A stretch of DNA of 64,000 bases from Aldrovandia affinis (taxonomy: Eukaryota; Chordata; Actinopteri; Notacanthiformes; Halosauridae), in assembly GCA_029706075.1 (NCBI GenBank), contig JAINUG010000135.1:807501-871500 (forward strand), written 5' to 3'. Every line of letters starts with the position of its first letter. Within the stretch, counting starts at the first letter, position 1. This document shows, piece after piece, positions 10,851 to 22,339 of this stretch. The notes below the pieces were generated by a model. The model was not told the origin of the DNA, did not search any database, and was given only the letters and a program-made list of their open reading frames with translations. Both the position numbers and the translations under genes were made by a program.

Positions 10851-11749
10851 TAGAAAATATAGCGCTAATTTTCTTTTCTTTTTTGTCTCCCCCCCCAGGA
10901 TTGACAAGGGTATTAATAATGGCACCTCAACGCAGAGCTCTGTGAGAAAAGACACGATTCAACTCCACTGGGAAAAGGGGGTGCCTTTGCAAAGATGGCT
11001 GGTGACAGTCCTTCCTCTGACATAATCAGAAAACGTTTTTAATAATAGTCCGGTTCTTGCATTCAAAAACGGGTCTTAAGGACCTAGCTTCATGTCTAGT
11101 GCTTTGGCGCAGCTTCACATTTCAAGAGCTGCAGACGTGGTTTTTTTTTTTCTTCTTCTTTGCTGACATTTCTCACCATTCCTTTAGTGTTAGCCTGTAA
11201 CTGAACCAAGCCCACACACTTATTGATGGGAGAACGATAACATTTGAAGTAAAGGCCTTAAAGCACGTCTCCTCTCCATCCCTGTGAAATCCTGGGCTGC
11301 TAACCTCGAGGGCAAGTAAACATACAAATTAATCAAACATGATTAATTATTGTTTAGAAAAACTAAAAACAGAACAAAGAGCATGAGCAACATTTTGTGA
11401 ACAGAGAAATAAAAGGTACAGTAAAAAACGAATGCTCACCGATAACAAACTGTACTAAACTGATTCACCTGTGAGCGTGGGGCCAAACGGAGGGTCAAAG
11501 GAGGGGTTACACAACATTAACGGTGTCAGTGCAAGATGGATGCCGGCGAACAAAACCCAGAAAGGATGACACAGAACAGATCCCTAGGGAATAAGAGTGG
11601 GCAGAGCTGAACTGTCTTGTCTAGAGGATTGACTCAGCAGGCAGCTATCACTGTCAGAATAGCACAATGAATAATGGCCAGCAGGGAATGAGGTTGTTAA
11701 TTATATTACATTCCGCTATATTTGCTAAGCAAGTGAATGGAATATAATG
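10851..11749. other. Unique noncoding DNA with splice-acceptor-like tract
   Basis: A strong pyrimidine tract ending CCCCCCCCAG at 10,890-10,899 resembles a 3' splice site, but the downstream frame is short and no matching donor or conserved motif was seen. The remainder is AT-rich unique DNA. Confidence 0.3.
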
Positions 11750-11945
11750 GCCTACATAACTTACAGTGCATATTACATATCATCCATTTATACATTCGAG
11801 TCATTTATACATAGAGTCATACTGAAGGGATTCAGGTGAAGAACCTTAGGCTATAATAGCAGAGCCTGTGATTTGAGCCCAAAACTTTTCCAGCTACAAG
11901 TCTGGTTCTTTAACAAACCATACAACCACGCTTCCGTGGTGGTAA
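11750..11945 (-). mobile_element. Old, diverged tRNA-headed SINE
   Basis: In the minus sense it follows the order of the better copy at 35,882: a tRNA-like start, then GGTTCTTCACCTGAAT (compare CTTAACCTGAATTGC) and an AAATGGATGATATG segment. The B-box region is badly eroded (TCACAGGCTCTG in its place). The fit is clear in segment order but poor base by base. Confidence 0.5.
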
Positions 11946-14030
11946 TAGATTGTGCAGCCGAACCTTATCAACAGTGTTAAAAATAAATCACCTCGTGTCA
12001 GAACAAGTGTTTTTTTCAAGCTTACTTGTCCCTTCAACCCCACAATGTTGGCGAAGCTATAGCAATCAGTAATACATGGGTGGCATTTCAATAGAACCTT
12101 GACAAAGGTCACAATTACTGCAGGATGATAAGGCAGCCTTATCTATGAGGTCACATGAGTTCCCCTAACGAACAACTGTGCGATGCCACCGTTCCATAAA
12201 CATAACCAGTGAAGGTGTTCTGTGGGGGTTTGTGTATCCGTTGTGATGGTTTGCTTACGGTTGTCACAAAGTGCTGGGCACTTGGGCAACTTGCATGAGT
12301 TTGCTTGAGCGATGCTGGGCAGTAAGGCCTCTTTATGGCTACCCGTGTCTCATGTTCTTACCAGCCTTTGTGGTGCACCGCTACGCAGAGGGGAATTACC
12401 GCATTGCTGTCAAAACATTGAAACAAGAAAACATATACTTTGCTGCATTCTTCGAACTCAGCGAGACAGATATGCATCCCACCTGCATCTGTTTCTCTGA
12501 GAATTGGACCGCACGCATAGTAGTGGGAAAAAGTAGAATAGCAAATGTGGTACACACATTTGCTGTGCTGAGCTCTGTGCACCTTGACATCAAAAAAAGA
12601 GTGGAAACATCGAGGGAACCGGAGAGAATATTTTCCCTCCATGTTAGAGCCAATGTCTGATTCCTGCAATTTTCTTCTCCATTTATTTTCCTGCAGTCCA
12701 CTGGCGGTTGCACAATTGCGACTCTTAATAACAACAATGATGTATCTTGTGTGATATTGTTTGGAATCATATGCACACTAACTTATAGGGACATGTGTGT
12801 TCATGTTGGGATGATGAAAATTGCATTGGCACCATGGGTGCTAAAAACAGATCCACCTCTTCAGACTGCAGCTTGGCTTTCCTCCCATCCCCCCTGGCAC
12901 TTGCTATTGAATTAATTTGATGATTGCAATGGTAGTGGCATGATCATGTATGTTATTGTATGCATTTATGCTTGTGTCGTGATTCTGGGTTGGCATAGTT
13001 AGCCTCCATTAGTGTTTTTCACAATGTCGCACGTACACGATCTCTGTTCTAATACTGCTGTCATCCTGGTCTATATCACTGTTGCTCATATAATTAATGG
13101 GGACGCACTCATGTTCTCTGGCATTGTAAATTGAATAAAAGCATTCGATTTTAAACACCCCCCAACACTTGACTACACTCACACAAAGTGTGCATAATTG
13201 TGTGGTGATTATGTAAAATGTACATGCCCTTGATTAGAAAGTTGGACTCTGGCTAGCAACACCTGAATGATTATGGATTTGAGCTGGGTGTGTCTAGATT
13301 GACTGGTGGGAAATGTCTTGTACACAATAAGCCTTTGGTGCAAAAAAACAAAAACAATCCAGTTCAGTTACAGTGTTGTTTTTGAGGGCAAATACTCCTA
13401 TAGACATTATGCTTAGTTCGACCTGGACTGAAAAAGGTAAAGGTTTTTCTATTAAAAAAAAAGGAAGGTATTTGTGGTCTTTTATGATGTCAGGCCAGTG
13501 TGTGTAGGAGTCAATATGAGAAGGGGGGAAAAACAATGCGTGCTTCTAAAGGGTTCAGTAAACAGTCTTGGTGCCTTGACTTTCAATCAGTGTTCTACAC
13601 ATATCATTTGCACCTTTCATCTGAGATCGACTCTATATGCTACCAAATACCTCATACATTGGACTACTTTTCAGAGAAGAATAAAGTACTTTTCAGAGAA
13701 AAGAAATAAAATCCTTCTGAAGCAATTACATTTGTTCACATTATTCTTTCATGGTTACCAAGTGGAGCTAATGCAGCAATTATACTGCCAATATCCTGCT
13801 TATTATGAGAGATGAAGTGAGTTGTATATGCTTTTGCACAGGTCACCAATGAGAGGGGCGTATAGTGAGCCAGATTGTCAGCTGCAGTTTGACCCACTGG
13901 GTCCGCTGGCCCACCTTCCCATCCTAATTAAGGCTGAAAGAAGTCAAGCATAGGAAGCAGAGATCAAGTTTCTCATGCATTTCAAACAGAACAAGTAATG
14001 AGACAGAATGCCAATGCTCACTATAGTTTC
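11946..14030. other. Unique noncoding DNA
   Basis: AT-rich unique sequence. Open frames at 12,271-12,660 (+) and overlapping minus frames lack an ATG-led start or any recognisable family. No repeat boundary or RNA gene was seen. Confidence 0.35.
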
Positions 14031-14288
14031 CTGTATAACTGGTAGGGACGTGTCCCTCTCACTTTTTTGAACATGCAACCACTTTCATGTGAAATTAAGT
14101 AAGCTCCATCAGCCGAGGGGAACAAACACAACTAGGAACATGTCTCCAGGACAACCATGCGGAATCTGTGGTCAGAACTTTAGGTGTGTCCTACTCTCGG
14201 TAGAACTAGGGCAGAACTTGATGTTGGCAGGCAGATTTTGTTGATTTGTTGGCTGGGAAGAAAATATGACAATTTTCAAATCAATGTC
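14031..14288. mobile_element. Probable hAT-type transposon fragment
   Basis: GGTAGGGACGTGTCCCTCTCAC followed by a TTTTTTGAA run resembles an end-proximal motif of fish hAT elements. A hAT-like terminus read in complement, CCTAAAATCGCCACTG, lies just inside the next feature at 14,341-14,356. The left boundary was not found. Confidence 0.4.
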
Positions 14289-14289
14289 A

Positions 14290-15701
14290 AAAAACATTTA
14301 AAAGAAAATGATTTTGAACATTGCACCCCTGTTTTAAAACCCTAAAATCGCCACTGTGCAGGCAAGGGTGCATTTACCTCATTCAATAACTAAGTGTTTC
14401 AAAATGTCGAAAAGAAGCAAGATCGACGGCATATTTTCAGCACAACGTGAGTAACCAATCAGTGTCCAATTGCCTGTTTTTCCCTTGTTCTGTAACATGT
14501 AGCTACATCAGAAGTGAACTTAACTTGTAGGCTGATCTGTCATGATACCATTTTCTTAGGCAGGCAATTTGAGGACAATCTATCTAGCCAGCCAGTTTTC
14601 ACTAAAACTGCTAATGCTTGCTAGCTAGCATGAGAGAATAGTGTAGCGTTTGGCCATAGCCCACACCATACATGCTTAATAGCCCCGAACCACCGCTAGT
14701 GAGTAATTTTCCTAGCAGAAAACGCATTTGCTTCCTCCTTAATCAACTTTAGAAGTGAACACGTGGGTTTACAATCAGTAAATACTGTATGTAAACCATC
14801 TTAACAAAACAACGTTATTTGCTGCCAGGAAACAGGTAACCACCAAAAAGGTTAAAACCTGATGGTTTCAACTGCATTCATGACAAGGGTCCAATAAGTC
14901 TTGAAGTGAATATATGGAATTGTATGCATAAATGGTGATGTAATATTCGATGGTGCAAAATGAAGGAGAATAAGTCTGGATACCCACAATTATTTTACTA
15001 AATCAAAAAGGTGGTCTTATTTTTTTTTTAGTTTAGTGTTTCATGCATACAAGGCCACCATAAACTACAGTAACTGTGTACAACAGTGCCATGAGTAAAA
15101 GAAAGCTGAAAATTGTTCGGCTTGTCAATAGGCTACCCTTTACAATTTAGCTAAAAACATGTCTGAAGAACAAACGGACATGGCGTTCGGATCTATGGTT
15201 CATTCGGATCATTTTTAAACATGGCTCATATATTGCACAAAATGGTTTTCTTCTGGCAGTATTGAGTGTTGAGATATTTGTAAAAAAACAAAACATTCAA
15301 ATGTTATACAGAATGGTGCTATCAGATCTCATCTAATTTTAGCAACTTTTAAGTTAAGAGTATAGAGAGTGTTTGTGTAAATATGTGTAAGCCATAAGCC
15401 TACATAGAATGTCCTACCACTTCTGACATTTACACACACGCACGCACGCACGCACACAAATTAATATAAATTATAATAATTTAATAAGGCACAATTATTT
15501 GGAGGTACTGCACAACTGAAAGTCCTGTAAATATAAATCCAACACTTTGGAACAGTAGAAAATCATAAGTCATTGTCAAAAATATTCAAAGTGGAAAAAA
15601 AAATGCATAGATAAATAAGTGCTTAAAAACATTTTTTCAAACGTGTAAAATCGAATAAAAAGGCGAATCAAGTAAAAACCCTCTGATAAAATAAATCCAT
15701 G
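14290..15701. repeat. 1.4-kb tandem duplication, copy 1
   Basis: Begins AAAAACATTTAAAAGAAAATG and is directly repeated from 15,702. It contains a short open frame starting ATGTCGAAAAGAAGCAAG at 14,404 (peptide MSKRSKIDGIFSAQ) that runs straight into a consensus splice donor, AAC|GTGAGT, at 14,447. Lys/Arg-rich starts with an I-D-x-x-F core are common at the beginning of hAT/ZMYM-like transposases, so this may be the first exon of a transposon gene. The rest is AT-rich and includes a (CACG)n tract near 15,434. Confidence 0.85.
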
Positions 15702-17164
15702 AAAAACATTTAAAAGAAAATGATTTTGAACATTGCCTGTTTAAAACCTAAAATGGCAGCCACACCAGCTAACCCAAGGCCCGATGAGCGTCTCCTCATT
15801 CAATAATAAGTGGTTCAAAATATCAGGCAAATCGGCGCACATTTTCCAGCACAACGTGAGTAACCAATCAGTGTCTTTGTTTTCCCTTGCTCTGTAACAT
15901 GTAGCTACATCAAGTGAACTTAACTTGTAGGCTGATCTGTCATGATACCATTTTCTTAGGCAGGCAATTTGAGGACAATCTATCTAGCCAGCCAGTTTTT
16001 CACTAAAACTGCTAATGCTTGCTAGCTAGCATGAGAAAGAATAGTGTAGCGTTTGGCCATAGCCCACACCATACATGCTTATAGCCCCGAACCACCGCTA
16101 GTGAGTAATTTTCCTAGCAGAAACGCATTTTGCTTCCTCCTTAATCAACTTTAGAAGTGAACACGTGGGTTTACAATCAGTAAATACTGTATGTAAACCA
16201 TCTTAACAAAACAACGTTATTTGCTGCCAGGAAACAGGTAACCACCAAAAAGGTTAAAACTTGATGTTTTCAACTGCATTCATGACAAGGGCCCAATAAG
16301 TCTTGAAGTGAATATATGGAATTGTATGCATAAATGGTGATGTAATATTCGATGGTGCAAAATGAAGGAGAATAAGTCTGGATACCCACAATTATTTTAC
16401 TAAATCAAAAAGGTGGTCTTATTATTTTTTTAGTTTAGTGTTTCATGCATACAAGGCCACCATAAACTACAGTAACTGTGTACAACACTGCCATGAGTAA
16501 AAGAAAGATAAAAATTGTTCGGCTTGTCAATAGGCTACCCTTTACAATTTAGCTAAAAACATGTCTGAAGAAAATACAGACATGGCGTTCGGATCTATGG
16601 TTCATTCGGATCATTTTTAAACATGGCTCATATATTGCACAAAATGCTTTTCTTCTGGCAATATTGAGTGTTGAGATATTTGTAAAAAAAACATTCAAAT
16701 GTTATACAGAAGGGTGCTATCAGACCTCATCTAATTTGAGCAACTTTTAAGTTAAGAGTATAGAGAGTGTTTGTGTAAGTATGTGTAAGCCATAAGCCTA
16801 CATAGAATGTCCTACCACTTCTGACATTGTATCTGTATACATATACAGACACACACACACACACTCATACACACATGCACAGCATATACAAGCAATAAAA
16901 TGAATATAAATTATAATAATTTTGTGAGGCACAATTATTTGGAGGTACTGTACAACTGAAAGTCCTGTAAATATAAATCCAACACTTTGGAACAGTAGAA
17001 AATCATAAGTCATTGTCAAAAATGTTCTAAAATTCAAAGTGGAAAAAAATGCATAGATAAATAAGTGCTTAAAAACATTTTTTCAAACGTGTAAAATCGA
17101 ATAAAAAGGCGAATCAAGTAAAAACCCTCTGATAAAATAAATCCATGAAAAACATTTAAAAGAA
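15702..17164. repeat. 1.4-kb tandem duplication, copy 2
   Basis: Nearly identical to copy 1 over long stretches; for example both carry CATGTAGCTACATC, GCTAGCTAGCATGAG and GTGCAAAATGAAGGAG in the same order. It differs by indels, by a rewritten first 120 bases and by a longer (AC)n insertion at 16,850-16,885. The presumed start codon of the short frame is ATA here (about 15,820), but the donor AAC|GTGAGT remains. It ends with the same GAAAAACATTTAAAAGAAA phrase as the copy junction. Confidence 0.88.
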
Positions 17165-17360
17165 ACACAACAAGGTATAGGAACAATATCTTATTGTTGG
17201 AGTCTGCTGGGCTCTGCTTTCAGGCTGTCCAGCCTAAAAGGGCAAATTTAAAATTAAAAAGGGGAGGAGGGGAGAGGGGGATGTTCGGTTGTGGGAGAAC
17301 TGGGTCTCTCTTTTCCAGGGGCCTATGGAATTGTCTAATTTGGCCCTTGTGGTTGGTGAG
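17165..17360. other. Spacer between duplication and Penelope remnants
   Basis: Contains a GGGGAGGAGGGGAGAGGGGG purine run at 17,261-17,280. It may be the 3' untranslated end of the minus-strand Penelope-like element, but no boundary was identified. Confidence 0.3.
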
Positions 17361-17714
17361 TTAGAAGGTTATTAATCCATTTGGATTCGGCCCTCTTATG
17401 GCTCTTATCCGTCCACAGGTTCCATGTCTCCAGGCCTGATATTTGTAAGTGTGATGGATCATGTGTTTGAAAATGTTGCGTGAGAGTGGGGTTGAGGTGG
17501 GATTTTCTGATATTATATACTGTAGGTGTTGTTTTAAACTCATGTTATGGATTGCTTTTTCAAAAACTATATATGAATTATGGAGTGAAAGTAAATCCAA
17601 AGGGATGAAGAGCTCAAACAAGGGAAAGGCAAAAGTCACATTGTGCTCTACCAAATGGTTGAGCAGACCATTAAAGGGTTAAGCAATTAAATCTCTATAA
17701 CAGTGACATTTAGT

Positions 17715-17850
17715 GAGGGGATAGCAATGTAAGGGTTTTAGGGTTAGGGTTAGGAGATAGGGTTGTAGGGTTGGAGTAAGGGTTGGAGACTATGGTTTAG
17801 GGTTATAGGGCTGGGGTTCAGGTTAGGGTTAGAGTTATCAGGGTGGGGCA
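17715..17850. repeat. Degenerate TTAGGG (telomere-like) tract
   Basis: Repeated GGGTTAGG, GGGTTGTAGGG, GGGTTTAGGG and similar permutations, with one strict GGGTTAGGGTTAGG run near 17,740-17,753. Most units are imperfect, so this is an old interstitial tract. Confidence 0.85.
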
Positions 17851-17969
17851 AGCATTGGAAATCCAGAAAAGAATGAACAGCGGCCCCATGCGTTGCCTCT
17901 GAGTGAGACTGGTCTACTCCTCCCTGAAATCCCCAGGGCCAATGGAAGAAGGTAAGTGCTTTGAATGGG

Positions 17970-18270
17970 TTTACAGGGTTAAGGTTGGGGTTGGGATGAA
18001 GGTGAGGGTTAGGTTTTGCTGCTTTTGTGTTTGCATGTTCATGCCTGATTTGGTTTTGGCCAATTGTCTCTACTTTATTTTTGGCTTAGATCTGGAGACC
18101 CCTCATTGGAACTGTTTGTATTGAATTCTTTTTTCCCCCCTGAGAATTTAGTTTGGAATTGGGGTAGGGTTAGGGTTAGGTTTGAAGTACGGTAGGGTTG
18201 GAGTTAGGGATAGGGATTAAGGTTAGGGCTTTAGAGTGGGGTGAAACGTAATGGTTAGTGGGGTTAGGTG
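17970..18270. repeat. Further degenerate TTAGGG-like tracts
   Basis: GGGTTAAGG/GGTTGGGG at 17,977-18,013 and GGGTAGGGTTAGGGTTAGG at 18,162-18,180, followed by GGTTGGAGTTAGGGATAGGG. Unrelated AT-rich sequence separates the two blocks. Confidence 0.75.
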
Positions 18271-19079
18271 CTGTGATGCTGAAAAGAAAACTGTGATGTC
18301 CAAAAAGTCTACTGTTATGTAGTGTGCGTTTCCATTTTACGGATGAGTGATGGTTATTTAATATGTGAATAGATTCAGGCCATGATGCAAAATTTCTAAA
18401 ATATCATCCAGATATCTGCAGTAAACAAGGAGTTGCCACAGGCACCTAGCCAATGCTGTAGGCACGCGAGGGGGAAAGTGGTGTTCATCTTCTGATTTCC
18501 ATCTCCCATTCTGCCATGTAGATGTTGGCATATAATGGGGCAAATTTCTTTAGTTTGAAAAATGTCTTGGTGATATGTTCGTCATTCTGTGTTCTGGCCA
18601 GTTATGTGATATTGTTGTGGCTGTGCCTTATCCATATAAGACAAAACAGTGTATCTATTCTGTAAGAACGCTGTTGTTTTTTTTGGAACAAAACAGTCTC
18701 GGGGAACCCGCAACACATCCTCTCTGGTTTTACACTGATGTTTGTTCCTGGAGAGGAGTCTTGGCATCTGCATCCAAAGGGTTCACCTTTGTTCTTCAGG
18801 TCTAGGGAGTGGACAAGGGCTCACAAGCATTACACTCTGTGTTAAAAGTTCATAAGAGGCCTGGGTAGGTTTGAGAATGGGTGTTCCCCTTGAGTTCAGT
18901 TGTTGTCTTCTGTTCTGTGTTTTCTCCTGGTGGTGCTGTGACCCTCCAAAATGGAGTTTAAAAACATACAATTTTATTTAACAAATAGTATTTCTAAAAA
19001 CCAAAAGAGTAAACACACTGTTTCTGTCAAAATCAATGTCTTGTAGTCCTAACGTTTCACATCAATACTTTCAGAAAAC

Positions 19080-20900
19080 AAAATGGAGGCCTAGGGGCAG
19101 GTCAGGTCCCATTGAGGGCTGGGGTTGGGTTTTGGTTCAGTGTTGGGGTTTGGTTCAGTTGCTTTAGTGCGTACTGTCCTTAATGGTGCGTTAAAACTGC
19201 CTTGTGTAATCTCTACCACTAAGGACTGTGAACAATGTGGATGTGGCTTGGTGGAAATCCTCTTCCCGGGAGAATATCCTGTGGAATCTGATGATTTGTG
19301 ATTTTATTATACCTTTGAATACATGTCTGGTGTGGTAACGGTGTTTTGAATACATGCCCGTTGGTTTTTATTGTTCTTGTCTGACACTGGGGTGAAATAC
19401 ACTAGCATCAAGAAGGTCCACCTGTGTTGTGTGCAATGTATGTTTTAGTTTGATGGAGGGATGAGGATGAGGATGTGAAGGAACTCTGTGAAAAGTGATG
19501 TTTCATGTGTCCAAACTCCAAAAATGTCATCCAGAAATATATAGTATATTAAAGGAAGGTGGGGGAATTTAGCCAGGGCAGCTCTTTCCCTCTCAGCCAC
19601 GTATATTTTTTGCTAACTTTTTGCCCATTGCTGTTCCCTCAATCTGTAGATAGTATCGAGAATTAAATGTGAAGTCATTACTGGTGAGACTTCTCTCCAT
19701 TGATTGTAGTATTTCTTTATTTGGTCTTTTTCGATCTGGAAAAGGTGTTCTTAATGGCTTCTAAACCAGCTGGAGAATTGATATTGGTGTCTATGTCAAT
19801 TGTGATAATAATGCATTTGAGGGAAAAGCAATGGGTCGGAGGTTGTGTATGAAGTCATGTTTCCTTAATGTAACCGGCATGTGTTCGAGAGAGGGGGTTA
19901 ATGTAATGATCTATGAACTGAGAATCGTTGTGTGATTCACTGTTACAGTCAGACAATGGGTCTGCCGGGAGGGATCTCAAAAGGAACTGTCCAAGTCTGT
20001 GGGTCTTTGTGGAGTCTTTTTGGCAAGTAAGTACAAAAGTCTGTTACAGGGTGAGTCTGGGCCAAAGAGCTTTCTGTTTGTTATTAATATATTTGTTTTC
20101 ATGGAGTGATTCTACCATACTCCGGATGTGGTGTTGTGTTTGAAGTTATAGGCTATGTGTTATGAGTTTGTTATGATATTTGGGTTTATGCAATTGACGG
20201 TTGGCTTCGTATGTGTATTAAAATATATCCATAATGAATATTTTTGATCCTTTGTCTGCTGGTTTAATAACAATGTCTGCATTTCTTTTAGGTTCACTGA
20301 TGGCTGGTCTTTCTAATGTAATCAAATTGTCCCATGTGTTCTTCCTATATTGACATCTGCATAAAGTAGTTTTATCATGTTTTTCATGTCTTTGATGTGC
20401 TGCAGGCTCTCAAGTGGATGAAAGTGTAAAGGGTAAATGTTGTTGGTTGTTATAGATAAAGTAGTCCAGTAGTTTGAGTCGTCTGTCGTAGTTATGTCCC
20501 TTCTGAGATTGTCCTTGCTGAATTTGTTGGGCCGGGGAATGAATGTTAACCCTCTCTCTTGTACTTGTATCTGTGCGGTTGTCAGTATAAATGTTTTGAT
20601 AAATTTGCAATATTTGAAATACTTGGATGGGGCTGTATGTTCAGGTTTCCCCTCTACTGTAAATGTAGTTACTGACACCAATGTGTGAATATGTTGTGTG
20701 CTGTTGCTGCTGTCCAGTGTATATTGTCAAGTTTGGTATAGAATTGATCATGATGAATTTCAAAGAGGGGGCTGCAGTGGGTGGCTATGTAACTATTGAT
20801 CATTTTGAGGTTGTGGCTTTGTTGTTGCATTAAATTAGCAGAATGATTCAGGATTGGAACGGAGATGTCAGCATTGGGAATTTTTTCCATAGTGTCCTTT
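19080..20900 (-). pseudogene. Penelope-like retroelement polyprotein (reverse transcriptase), broken
   Basis: Family motifs occur in order on the minus strand: ERGLTFIPRPNKFSKDNLRR (about 20,560), IVIKPADKGS (about 20,255), YTYEANRQLH (about 20,210), QFIDHYINPL (about 19,910), IDIDTNINSPAGLEAIKNTF (about 19,790), YLQIEGTAMGKKLA (about 19,640), ERAALAKFP and FLDDIFGVWTH with the catalytic aspartates (about 19,590-19,490), a FLDASV-like block (about 19,410) and FKGIIKSQIIRFHRIFSREE (about 19,310). Penelope-like elements copy RNA at chromosomal nicks with this RT and a downstream GIY-YIG nuclease. Several frameshifts and stops, and a small deletion after MGKKLA, make this copy dead. The final nuclease domain is not contiguous; the nuclease tail at 17,361 may belong to this copy or to the second fragment. 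Confidence 0.9.
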
Positions 20901-21149
20901 GATTGCTGTTTGTTTTAGGTGTTGACCGTTATTGTTAATACCCAGTGAAAAGAAGATTTTTCGGGCCGTTCTTATTGATGGGGCATTCTTATTGATCTTG
21001 AGCACTCCATTCAAATTATAGAATGTGGAAAACGATCAATTTGGATTTGGTGATTGGTATGAGGGGGGATCTGATTAAGATTGGTATCCTGAAGAAAAGC
21101 AATGGGCTTTGTTACAATCACATTTCAATCCAGCATTAGTGCTACAGGT

Positions 21150-21245
21150 AGAGTAACAGGGCAGTGTTTGGGTTAGGGGTAACAGGACCTCTTTAGGGTT
21201 AGGGTGAGCAGAGCAGAATTAGGGTTTGGGTTCACAGGGCAGCAT
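21150..21245. repeat. TTAGGG-like degenerate tract
   Basis: GTTTGGGTTAGGGG, CTTTAGGGTTAGGGTGAG and ATTAGGGTTTGGGTT occur with CAGGGCAG spacers. It lies upstream of the Penelope-like coding remnants on that element's strand. Confidence 0.7.
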
Positions 21246-22339
21246 TAGTTGATGAGGAACCTTACTTGATGAGGTAGGTCAGTTACTGTGGCTCAGATCA
21301 TTACAAATACACTCATACACTGCCAGCGTGCCTCCTACAACACTTGGGATTACCTGGCTTAGTTCATTGGATCTTTCACCTTTTGTGTCTCCATATGGAG
21401 TCATCCGTTTCCCTATGATGTGAAGCTGTTTGACCTCAGCTTTACTTCAGCACCAATTTAGATGACTGGACTGTGCCGAATGCCAATTTCCAAAGACTCA
21501 AGCCACATAAAACTCCAAAAAACTGTTTTCTGCCCATTGTTATTTAAATAACCACAAATACCTAGATCCCCCTGCATAGATCTGACCCTCATTCTTTCCT
21601 AATCTTTCTTTCAAAATAAAAAAAAAATACAATTGCTTTGCTTCAACAAATTGTGACTTTTCAGGTATGGGACAGACACACTCTGGAAGCATACATAATG
21701 CATTCAAGTAATATTAAAATGTATTCATGCTTTCCTTTTCCCTTTTATTAAACTTTAATGGAGCATACACCCTGTTTATGAAGCGAAAAAGGATTCTGAG
21801 GGAACAAAAATTCTAGATTCTTGTATTAAAGCCCTTGTGGTACTTTAAGAATTGTACAATGCCGTAAAATACAAATAAACATGCTGCACCGCTCTAACAT
21901 TACACAGTGTTTTTAAGAAAAAAATCTGAAACTAATTTACACTGAACTGAAATCCATGACACACCAGGTATATTGAATTCCTGGAGGGCTGCAATGCAGC
22001 AGAAATTCCAGCTTTTGTATGAACCGCTAACACTGTCAGAACTAGGGAGGGAAGCTAAACTTAGTTCACTGTGACCCTACGCGGACCAGGGCTGAGTAGC
22101 TACGGCATAGGCTATCACATGTCCAATCATAACCAAAAAAAAGAGAGAAATGAATGAGAGTATTCATACTCTCTGTCATTCATTATTCATGGTTCTTTGG
22201 AAGCCCCAGCACTGTCCATGAGATGGAGACAGCTAAGACAGCCGCGTCTAGAACTTTGGAGGAGAGACAAGCCGTAGTGTTAATTAGAGGCCGTAGACCA
22301 GCACTTGTCAACTTTTCCACTCCTAGTTCTGTAGATCTA
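21246..22339. other. Unique noncoding DNA
   Basis: AT-rich unique sequence with no exon or repeat boundary. A diverged MITE-like phrase (CTGGAGGGCTGCAATGCAGC, about 21,980) is too short to call. Confidence 0.35.

Larger units (their letters stand above)
17361..18860 (-). pseudogene. Second, partial Penelope-like element: RT fragment plus GIY-YIG endonuclease tail
   Basis: On the minus strand at about 18,560-18,480 a frame reads KKFAPLYANIYMAEWE, a hallmark of the Penelope-like reverse transcriptase palm. At about 18,430-18,370 another reads YCRYLDDILEIL, the catalytic Y-x-DD box. At about 17,570-17,365 the C-terminal part of a GIY-YIG-type endonuclease is visible: TPLSRNIFKHMIHH, then in a shifted frame SGLETWNLW and RAESKWINNLL. 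Stops and frameshifts separate the blocks and TTAGGG-like tracts lie between them. The RT box duplicates one already present at 19,500, so this is a second copy or a rearranged duplicate. Confidence 0.8.

Noticed and set aside
10860..11025. Exon after a strong pyrimidine tract and AG at 10,898
   Set aside because: No matching donor, a short frame and no recognisable peptide.
12271..12660. 129-codon frame on the plus strand
   Set aside because: Begins at GTG rather than ATG, overlaps antisense frames and matches no family.
20322..20690. Plus-strand frames opposite the Penelope-like RT
   Set aside because: Antisense shadows of the minus-strand element.
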